A DNA stretch of 10,978 nucleotides from RUG13615 sp040307715 (GTDB lineage Bacteria > Bacillota > Clostridia > Peptostreptococcales > Anaerovoracaceae): the NCBI GenBank assembly GCA_040307715.1, contig JAWRJC010000090.1, positions 1-10,978 on the forward strand, written 5' to 3'. Position numbers and translations under genes: made by a program. Under the pieces are notes generated by a model, which had not been told where the DNA came from, made no database searches, and worked only from the letters and a program-made list of their open reading frames with translations. This document shows, one piece after another, positions 6,764 through 10,978 of this stretch. Every line of letters begins with the position of its first letter. Position 1 is the first letter of the stretch.

Positions 6764-6772
6764 ATTATAGCA
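6764..6772 (-). promoter_or_regulatory. Extended -10 promoter of the nuclease-helicase gene, probably leaderless
   Basis: On the minus strand the sequence reads TGC-TATAAT (6772 down to 6764), a perfect extended -10 box without a recognisable -35. The last base of the box is seven bases from the A of the ATG, so transcription should begin at or next to the start codon. No Shine-Dalgarno sequence fits in between. Confidence 0.55.
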
Positions 6773-6803
6773 CAGATGCCCCAAGCCCCGCCGCAAATAC
6801 GGT

Positions 6804-6833
6804 TTGATTTGTCTGCCTGTATCGTTTACGATA
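6804..6833 (+). promoter_or_regulatory. Promoter with overlapping palindrome, envelope operon
   Basis: TTGATT (6804-6809), 17 bases, then TACGAT (6827-6832). The -10 box is covered by the inverted repeat TATCGT-TT-ACGATA (6820-6833), six bases per arm, which would make a good repressor site. The start near 6839 gives a leader of about 50 bases to the lipoprotein ATG. Confidence 0.55.
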
Positions 6834-6889
6834 AACACAGCTAAAACAGCGTGCTTTACGCGCAGAGACAACTAGAAAGGAGATCTTCC

Positions 6890-7504
6890 ATGATGAAAAA
6901 AACGATCACGGCCTTCATTGCCGTTCTGATGCTCTTCGCCGTCACGGCTTGCGGCGGCGCCGGCGGTGATGGAGATGCAGCCGCAGACTTTGACTTCGAG
7001 GCGCCGCAAACCATCGGCGATCTGCTGGCACTCGAACCGGGCAACATGCATCAGTCGACCGAGGATAACACGTTCTACTACGGGATGGAAATGGATGGAT
7101 CCTATTACCGGTTTAAGGCAGAGATGACACAGGAGCAGTGCGATGCGCTCTTCAATATCGATTACGCGGCAGACGACGCGGAGGAGCAGGAGAAAGCGAT
7201 CCTCTCTGACCTTGTGATCACAGACCGGCAGAAGATGGATGACCAGATCCTCAGCCAGGAAGACCTCGATGCACTCGTGGGAAAGACCGGACAGGAACTG
7301 CTCGATGCCGGCTGGACTCCCGGCTACGGATACGATCTGGAAGCGGGCGAGTTCTGGCTCTTCTATGGTCCGTTCTGCTACACGATCGGCTTTGACGGGG
7401 AATTCGAAGAGTCCGACGAGATCTACGACGACGAGGACTACTTCAAAGACCGCACTGTGACATCCGCTACATTCAACTCGCTTGGCGACATTGCCAACTG
7501 GTAG
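6890..7504 (+). CDS. Predicted lipoprotein of unknown function
   Basis: A 204-residue protein. ATG 6890 is preferred over upstream in-frame starts because AAAGGAGAT (6876-6884) lies just before it and the signal peptide begins there: MMKKT, a hydrophobic stretch, then the lipobox VTAC with Cys21 as the lipidated residue. The mature protein is acidic, with a Gly/Ala/Asp linker (22-34) and then a domain rich in Tyr, Phe, Asp and Glu; TGQELLDAGWTPGYGYD and FWLFYGPFCYTIGF are the most family-like stretches. It should be anchored to the outer face of the membrane. I recognise no named domain. It is the first gene of a three-gene operon with two membrane proteins, eight bases before the next start, suggesting that the three act together in the envelope. 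Confidence 0.8.
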   Translation: MMKKTITAFIAVLMLFAVTACGGAGGDGDAAADFDFEAPQTIGDLLALEPGNMHQSTEDNTFYYGMEMDGSYYRFKAEMTQEQCDALFNIDYAADDAEEQEKAILSDLVITDRQKMDDQILSQEDLDALVGKTGQELLDAGWTPGYGYDLEAGEFWLFYGPFCYTIGFDGEFEESDEIYDDEDYFKDRTVTSATFNSLGDIANW

Positions 7505-7512
7505 GAAAGACA

Positions 7513-8037
7513 ATGGACAACAAAGGCACACGTCTTTACAACATTATGCTTCCGCTCTGGCTGCTGGTCTTCATCCCGTCGTGGCTGTGGCTGGTCCTCA
7601 TCCCGCTGAACTACCTGATCGACCGGGTCGTTCTCCGGTGGAGCCTCGGCGATATGCCGGAGAAAGGGCTGTTCTGCCGCAGGCACACGTGGAAGATCTG
7701 CATCGCCGGCTTTACGAGTGACTTCATCGGGGCGATGCTCATGCTGGGGGTGTTTTTCCTCGGTGCGCTGATCGGCGATGAATCGCCACTCTTCGATGAC
7801 ATCGTTGGCGGCGTCGGCTTCAATCCGTTCATCCACTGGCTGGCGTTCGTGATCGTGGCCGCGGCTGTCGCGGCGGCGGGGCTGTTTATCTATCTGCTCG
7901 ACCGCTGGATCCTGAAGAAGGCGGGGCTTTCATTGGAACAGGCGAAGAAATCCGCGATCCGGCTTGCTGTCATCACAGCACCGTATCTATTCTTCTTCCC
8001 GTCGTCAATCATCTACAACACCTGGCCGGTGATCTGA
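7513..8037 (+). CDS. Four-TM membrane protein of unknown function
   Basis: A 174-residue protein starting at ATG 7513; its ribosome binding site AGGAAAG overlaps the stop codon of the lipoprotein gene, implying translational coupling. Hydrophobic segments lie at about 10-36, 61-86, 107-129 and 147-167. Basic patches (RRHTWK at 56-61, DRWILKK at 130-136) suggest cytoplasmic loops, and the acidic stretch GDESPLFDD (88-96) an external one. No catalytic motif or known family is apparent. It lies 13 bases before the next gene, in the middle of the operon. Confidence 0.78.
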   Translation: MDNKGTRLYNIMLPLWLLVFIPSWLWLVLIPLNYLIDRVVLRWSLGDMPEKGLFCRRHTWKICIAGFTSDFIGAMLMLGVFFLGALIGDESPLFDDIVGGVGFNPFIHWLAFVIVAAAVAAAGLFIYLLDRWILKKAGLSLEQAKKSAIRLAVITAPYLFFFPSSIIYNTWPVI

Positions 8038-8050
8038 CCGCCAGGCAGGC

Positions 8051-9025
8051 ATGAACCGGGACGGAATCGACGGCAGGGAACCGGCATTTCTGAAAAAATC
8101 GCTCATGGACCACGCAAACCAGCCCGCAACCAGCAGACAGTACATGATCGCGCTCCACAAATGGCGGAGCGGGGTTGCTTTTGCTGCCTGCACGGTGACG
8201 CTTGTCTGTGCGGTCTACGCCATCGTGGCGGGGATGCTCCTGTACACGGCGCAGGGGTATCATCCGTCGGAGCTGTTCCGTTTTTTTACGACCGACGCCA
8301 ACATCCTGACCGCAGCCGCAGCCGGGATGATCATTCCGTTCACGGTGGAGGGGTACCGCAGAAAACAGTTCACCTACCCGAAGTGGCTCGCGCTGGTCCA
8401 CTACGCCGGGACGATCTGTGTGACGCTGACGATGGTGTGCGCGGTCGGCCTGATCAGCTGGTTTGATCGCGAGCTGGCCTTCGGCGGATACAACATCTTC
8501 CTGCACATCGTCTGTCCCGTCATGGTGCTTGTCTCGTTCTTTCTGGTCGAGTCAGACAGGAAGATCAGCTGCAAGGAAGCGCTGCTCTGCCTTCTGCCGT
8601 TCGCAGTATATGCAATGGTTTATACCGCGGAGGTCGCGCTGATCGGAGAGCAGAACGGCGGCTGGCCGGATTTCTACCAGGCTATGGTCTATATGCCGGC
8701 GGGGGTGTCCTTTGTCCTTCTGGTCGTGGCTGCGCTGGCGGTGTCCTTCGGCATCCGCAAGGTCTACAACAGCCTCACAGACCGCCGCGAAAGGCGGATG
8801 ATGGCGCACTGGGACCCCGCTGCAGCGCCGGTGGAGATCAAGATCGAAGTGTTTGGCCTCGGCCGGTACCGGGGGCTGCACGGAGATGACCGGGCGGCGC
8901 TGCCGCTTGACATCTTCCGCATGCTGACCGAACGCTACGGGCTGACCGAAGAGGAACTCGCCCGCGCCTATCTGCGGGGGCTGCTCGACGGCAGGGCGGA
9001 GCGGAAAGAGCGAAAAGCGCAATAG
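8051..9025 (+). CDS. Six-TM Pr6Pr-like membrane protein with cytoplasmic C-terminal tail
   Basis: Up to 324 residues. The ATG at 8051 has only a weak ribosome binding site (AGGCAGG, 8043-8049); starts at 8105 or 8144 are also possible and would remove a non-hydrophobic extension of 18 or 31 residues. Six hydrophobic segments are at about 41-65, 82-98, 112-136, 147-166, 176-195 and 212-235. FRFFTTDANILTA (76-88) resembles the FT-x-x-x-NIL motif of the Pr6Pr family of six-helix proteins, whose function is not established. The polar tail (236-324) contains a basic patch RRERRMM and a helical LTEEELARAYLRGLLDG segment that could bind a partner. As last gene of the operon it ends at a bidirectional hairpin. 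Confidence 0.75.
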   Translation: MNRDGIDGREPAFLKKSLMDHANQPATSRQYMIALHKWRSGVAFAACTVTLVCAVYAIVAGMLLYTAQGYHPSELFRFFTTDANILTAAAAGMIIPFTVEGYRRKQFTYPKWLALVHYAGTICVTLTMVCAVGLISWFDRELAFGGYNIFLHIVCPVMVLVSFFLVESDRKISCKEALLCLLPFAVYAMVYTAEVALIGEQNGGWPDFYQAMVYMPAGVSFVLLVVAALAVSFGIRKVYNSLTDRRERRMMAHWDPAAAPVEIKIEVFGLGRYRGLHGDDRAALPLDIFRMLTERYGLTEEELARAYLRGLLDGRAERKERKAQ

Positions 9026-9059
9026 AAGAGTGCGAGGAGGCATCGCAAGGCATGAAGAA

Positions 9060-9086
9060 AACCGGGGGCTTGTGCTCCCGGTTCTT
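9060..9086. terminator. Bidirectional terminator between convergent genes
   Basis: Bases 9060-9069 (AACCGGGGGC) pair with 9074-9083 (GCTCCCGGTT) around a TTGT loop with one G-T pair. CTTATTC follows on plus and TTTTCTTC on minus, so it can serve the six-TM gene and the minus-strand lipoprotein gene. Confidence 0.8.
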
Positions 9087-9089
9087 ATT

Positions 9090-9533
9090 CTAATATCCGT
9101 TCGTGACGATCTCCCAATCGCCGCCTTCCGGACGCGCCAGCCAGAACTGCCAGTCTGTCATCTCGGTATCGGGCTCCCAGGCGCCGGCTTTTTCTTCATC
9201 CTTCGGAGTGTGGTAGTCCGCCGTAAATCCAATGACCTCCGCGAACTCCGGTCTGCCATTGGCCTGACCGAGCTCGTTCATCCACGCGAGGTTCTCATCG
9301 GTGATGGCTTCATCGCCCATGTAAGCGATCTTATGGAGCTCGACGCCGTCCCAGTGCGCGATCTCATCACGGATCACCTCAATGGCTTCCTGGCGGGTCA
9401 GCTCGTCGTAGATCTCGGACGAGCCGAGTTCGATCGATACGTCAGCCGCCTCTTCCTTACCGCAACCGAAGAGGGCGGCGATGGACAGGAGTAGCACTGC
9501 GCATACCATCAGGCTTGTGAGTTTCTTTGTCAT
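9090..9533 (-). CDS. Small predicted lipoprotein of unknown function
   Basis: A 147-residue protein. The ATG at 9533 follows AAAGGAGGA by seven bases. The N-terminus is MTKK, a hydrophobic segment and the lipobox LFGC with Cys24, so the mature protein should be lipid-anchored outside the membrane. The mature part is acidic; RQEAIEVIRDEIAHWDGVELHKI looks like a helix followed by a strand (residues 47-69), and the C-terminus DWQFWLARPEGGDWEIVTNGY has the strand-rich look of small secreted domains ending in a W-x-IV-x-x-G-Y motif. I cannot name a family. It has its own promoter, divergent from the small-TM/PH-domain unit. Confidence 0.78.
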   Translation of the reverse strand: MTKKLTSLMVCAVLLLSIAALFGCGKEEAADVSIELGSSEIYDELTRQEAIEVIRDEIAHWDGVELHKIAYMGDEAITDENLAWMNELGQANGRPEFAEVIGFTADYHTPKDEEKAGAWEPDTEMTDWQFWLARPEGGDWEIVTNGY

Positions 9534-9570
9534 AAGGGTATCCTCCTTTGCAGTGTATTCACCGGAAAAA

Positions 9571-9598
9571 AGTGTACCACAACGAAAAGATTAGTCAA
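9571..9598 (-). promoter_or_regulatory. Promoter of the small lipoprotein gene
   Basis: On the minus strand TTGACT (9598-9593), 16 bases, then TACACT (9576-9571) preceded by TGG, an extended -10. The predicted start near 9564 gives a leader of about 30 bases containing the AAAGGAGGA site. Confidence 0.65.
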
Positions 9599-9690
9599 AG
9601 GGAGTTTTTTTGGACACCATGTGCGGTATCCTGACCATAGAAAGAGGAACCGGACGAAAGGAAATGTGAGATCGAAAGGCGGTGGGAAGA

Positions 9691-9864
9691 ATGATGGGAT
9701 TCATAATGTTCGTCGTCGTTGCGGTGCTGGGGCTCGCGATCGCTGCTCTGATCTTCAGTCCGCTGATCGGATTGACCGCATTCTTCAGCGGTCGCCGGGC
9801 CTTTGATGACGAAGGTGTGTATGGCGAGGATCCGTATGACGATCCCGCGCATGAGGAAATATAA
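9691..9864 (+). CDS. Small one-TM membrane protein
   Basis: A 57-residue protein from ATG 9691 (GTG at 9682 is also in frame), with GGCGGTGGG (9678-9686) as a plausible ribosome binding site. Residues 3-33 are strongly hydrophobic and long enough for one long or two short membrane segments. Residues 34-57 form a polar tail, RRAFDDEGVYGEDPYDDP, that is acidic and proline-containing. No known family is apparent. The next gene, a PH-domain protein, starts 25 bases downstream with its own strong ribosome binding site, so the two are probably cotranscribed and may interact at the membrane. It is short, but the start, TM profile and spacing support coding. Confidence 0.62.
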   Translation: MMGFIMFVVVAVLGLAIAALIFSPLIGLTAFFSGRRAFDDEGVYGEDPYDDPAHEEI

Positions 9865-9889
9865 CTGATCACAGAAAGGAGAACTCAAA

Positions 9890-10267
9890 ATGATCGATTT
9901 TAAAAATGGCTCGTTTGTCAAACTCAGCAAAGTGGATAACAGTACCGTCAGCGACAGTATCATGCCGCTGCTGATCAACGGTGAGATGATCATCGGCACG
10001 TATAAAGGGATGCGGGACTTTGTCGTCTTTACAGATAAAAGAGTCATCTCGGCAAACGTCCAGGGACTGACAGGCAAGAAAAAAGACTTTACCTCGATGC
10101 CATACAGCAAGATCACCGTATTCTCTGTTGAGACTGCGGGCACCCTGGATCTTGACTCGGAGCTCGAACTGTATTTCAGCGGTGTGGGAAGAGTGACCTT
10201 TGAGTTCTCCGGCAGAAGCGATATCGTTCAGATCGGGCAGCTCATTTCAAGCTTTGTACTGCGCTAA
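9890..10267 (+). CDS. Bacterial PH-domain protein (YozO/YvbH-like)
   Basis: A 125-residue soluble protein from ATG 9890 with AAAGGAGAA (9875-9883). The whole length fits a bacterial pleckstrin-homology domain (bPH_1 type): LLINGEMIIGTYKGMRDFVVFTDKRVI gives the first strands, with the typical TDKRVI turn at 49-54. KKKDFTSMPYSKITVFSVETAG follows, then LELYFSGVGRVTFEF, and a C-terminal helix IVQIGQLISSFVL closes the barrel. The function of such proteins is generally unknown; they may bind proteins or peptides rather than phosphoinositides. It is the second gene of a unit with a small membrane protein. Its 3' UTR carries two hairpins flanking an anti-Shine-Dalgarno-like stretch. Confidence 0.85.
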   Translation: MIDFKNGSFVKLSKVDNSTVSDSIMPLLINGEMIIGTYKGMRDFVVFTDKRVISANVQGLTGKKKDFTSMPYSKITVFSVETAGTLDLDSELELYFSGVGRVTFEFSGRSDIVQIGQLISSFVLR

Positions 10268-10281
10268 ACCAGAAGACAAGA

Positions 10282-10366
10282 GCCGCCAGCGGCGGCGTGT
10301 GTACCTCCTTTCCTTTACTCTATTTAATATGGCGTTGGCAGAACCGGGGCGGGAAGCCCCGGTTTT
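10282..10366 (+). ncRNA. Candidate 3'-UTR small RNA with anti-Shine-Dalgarno stretch
   Basis: A hairpin GCCGCC-AGC-GGCGGC (10282-10296) is followed by a pyrimidine-rich, probably unpaired region with ACCTCCTTTC (10303-10312). That stretch matches the usual 3' end of 16S rRNA and is complementary to GAAAGGAGGT. A terminator hairpin (10342-10364) ends it. The layout (5' hairpin, open C/U-rich seed, terminator) is that of several Gram-positive trans-acting small RNAs. The ribosome binding sites at 6875-6884, 9541-9549 and 9874-9883 could in principle pair with it. It may instead be an ordinary 3' UTR. Confidence 0.3.
10342..10366 (+). terminator. Terminator after the PH-domain gene
   Basis: AACCGGGGC (10342-10350) pairs perfectly with GCCCCGGTT (10356-10364) around GGGAA, followed by a short T-run (TTTT, 10363-10366). 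Confidence 0.8.
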
Positions 10367-10376
10367 GCTGTGCAAA

Positions 10377-10392
10377 TGATCACATGTGATCA
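10377..10392. promoter_or_regulatory. 16-base perfect palindrome, candidate operator
   Basis: TGATCACATGTGATCA is a perfect palindrome lying just after the terminator and about 80 bases before the predicted start of the MazG-like transcript. Its half-sites resemble sites of CRP/FNR-type activators (TGAT...ATCA and internal TCACA/TGTGA elements), but the family cannot be settled by eye. Confidence 0.4.
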
Positions 10393-10451
10393 ACTGCGAG
10401 CATTCCGACAGCAAACTGCCGGCTGACGCCCCACAAATCTCTGGAATGCGG

Positions 10452-10457
10452 TATAAT
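10452..10457 (+). promoter_or_regulatory. -10 box of the MazG-like gene
   Basis: A perfect TATAAT sits 38 bases before the ATG. No -35 match is found at 16-18 bases upstream (the region is CCCCAC-like), nor a TGn extension, so an activator may be needed. A second TATAAT at 10471-10476 would start transcription inside the ribosome binding site and is less likely. Confidence 0.5.
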
Positions 10458-10494
10458 AATATTGGAATCATATAATCCGGAAAGGATCAATACC

Positions 10495-10839
10495 ATGGAT
10501 CAGAAGAAAGACAACCCCACGCAGCAGCAGGTCCAAGGCGCCATCCGCGCCTTCAACGACGCGCGCGACTGGGAGCAGTTCCACACCCCGGAAAACCTGG
10601 CCAAATCCATCGCCATCGAGGCGGGGGAACTTTTGGAGTGTTTTCAGTGGGATGCGGACTATGACCGGCAGGCACTCACCGAGGAAATGGCGGATGTGTA
10701 CGCCTATCTGCTGATGCTGGCAGACCGGATCGGCGTGGACCTCAACGAAGCCGCGCTGGCCAAGTACGAAAAGAACAGTGCCAAGTACCCCGTGGAGAAA
10801 GCCAGGGGGAATAGTGCGAAGTATGATGAACTGGATTGA
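10495..10839 (+). CDS. MazG-like nucleotide pyrophosphohydrolase
   Basis: A 114-residue protein from ATG 10495, eight bases after AAAGGA (10481-10486); the in-frame TTG at 10462 is rejected because it precedes the ribosome binding site. It is an all-helical MazG-superfamily enzyme of the short dCTP-pyrophosphatase/RS21-C6-like type, expected to cleave (d)NTPs to monophosphate and pyrophosphate and so clear non-canonical nucleotides. The metal-binding pattern is visible: IEAGELLE (Glu42, Glu45) and EEMADVYAYLL (Glu64, Asp67). FHTPENLAKSI (29-39) and the C-terminal KYEKNSAKYPVEKARG (90-105) are also typical. Length is normal and it seems complete. It is a single-gene unit ending at a strong terminator. 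Confidence 0.9.
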   Translation: MDQKKDNPTQQQVQGAIRAFNDARDWEQFHTPENLAKSIAIEAGELLECFQWDADYDRQALTEEMADVYAYLLMLADRIGVDLNEAALAKYEKNSAKYPVEKARGNSAKYDELD

Positions 10840-10869
10840 TTCCGGGAGAAATCGCTAAGCCTAAAGAGA

Positions 10870-10898
10870 AACGAGGAGTTATTAACTCCTCGTTTTTT
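10870..10898. terminator. Terminator after the MazG-like gene, possibly bidirectional
   Basis: AACGAGGAGTT (10870-10880) pairs perfectly with AACTCCTCGTT (10884-10894) around a three-base loop, followed by TTTTTT. On the minus strand the hairpin lies directly after the stop codon of the edge gene and is followed by TTCTCTTT, so it may serve both. Confidence 0.88.
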
Positions 10899-10978
10899 CA
10901 ATCCTGGACTTCTTTCTTTTGCCATGCATCGATCCGTTCATTACGCGCCAGTACAAATCGCATTGCCTTGTCCCTGTA
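10898..10978 (-). CDS. 3' end of an unidentified minus-strand gene
   Basis: Reading leftward from the window edge, one frame stays open for 26 codons (YRDKAMRFVLARNERIDAW, then QKKEVQD) and ends in TGA at 10900-10898, directly before a hairpin that suits the end of a convergent transcript. The peptide is basic and helical in character. Too little is present to name a family, and a short open frame could be chance; the terminator position and sensible composition favour coding. Confidence 0.4.
   Translation of the reverse strand, partial: YRDKAMRFVLARNERIDAWQKKEVQD

Noticed and set aside
9052..9093. A 13-codon frame (MKKTGGLC...) after AGGAGG at 9035-9040
   Set aside because: It consists mostly of the terminator hairpin between two convergent genes; length and position argue against coding.
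10247..10471. A 74-codon minus-strand frame with a ribosome-binding-site-like AAAGGAGGT inside it
   Set aside because: The site lies in the middle of the frame with no start codon at proper distance, and the frame crosses a terminator and overlaps the PH-domain gene.
10704..10925. A 73-codon minus-strand frame opposite the MazG-like gene
   Set aside because: It crosses the terminator hairpin and overlaps a clear MazG-like gene; a different frame (10898-10978) better fits the end of a convergent gene.
1..10978. CRISPR array, tRNA, rRNA, insertion sequence or prophage genes
   Set aside because: No spaced direct repeats, cloverleaf, rRNA-like sequence (apart from the short anti-Shine-Dalgarno stretch), transposase or integrase was found on either strand.

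Overview
The window looks like a chromosomal segment of a Gram-positive bacterium, most likely an anaerobic member of the Bacillota (Clostridia-like) with a fairly G+C-rich genome. The reasons are strong AGGAGG/AAAGGAG ribosome binding sites, two lipobox lipoproteins, a YkvI-type transporter, a YozO/YvbH-like bacterial PH-domain protein, a MazG-like pyrophosphohydrolase and U-tract hairpin terminators. No rRNA, tRNA, insertion sequence, integrase or CRISPR array is visible. The genus cannot be named from the sequence alone.

Layout. (1) Positions 2-313 are the 3' end of a gene for a very acidic protein with Asp-rich tandem repeats, cut by the window edge. (2) 322-3037 holds an ArsR-type winged-helix regulator with a large unassigned N-terminal part, followed by a YkvI-family (APC/LeuT-fold) membrane transporter. 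An identical 11-base element, AATTGACGAAT, lies within inverted-repeat surroundings in front of both genes. The obvious reading is that the regulator controls itself and the transporter. (3) 3202-5133 is a two-gene unit: a short QueG-like double [4Fe-4S] protein, then a MetF-type methylenetetrahydrofolate reductase. No promoter is visible between the transporter and this pair, so genes 2 to 4 of this block may share transcripts. (4) A lone minus-strand gene (5240-6757) encodes a 505-residue protein with an N-terminal PD-(D/E)XK-like nuclease domain and a C-terminal Schlafen-group-3/DUF2075-type P-loop helicase domain. Its promoter appears to give a leaderless mRNA. (5) 6890-9025 is a tight three-gene cell-envelope operon: lipoprotein, four-TM protein, and a six-TM Pr6Pr-like protein with a cytoplasmic tail. 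A palindrome covers the -10 box of its promoter. (6) A minus-strand small lipoprotein (9090-9533) diverges from a two-gene unit of a one-TM miniprotein and a PH-domain protein (9691-10267). (7) A MazG-like hydrolase (10495-10839) follows, preceded by a 16-base perfect palindrome. The 3' end of an unidentified minus-strand gene closes the window.

How the genes may work together. The best-supported functional block is regulator, transporter, Fe-S protein and MetF. It could be a regulated uptake-plus-one-carbon-metabolism module, but the substrate cannot be read from the sequence. The nuclease-helicase gene is the strongest candidate for a genome-defence or nucleic-acid-processing factor. The 3' UTR of the PH-domain gene carries an exposed anti-Shine-Dalgarno stretch between two hairpins and may be a small regulatory RNA.
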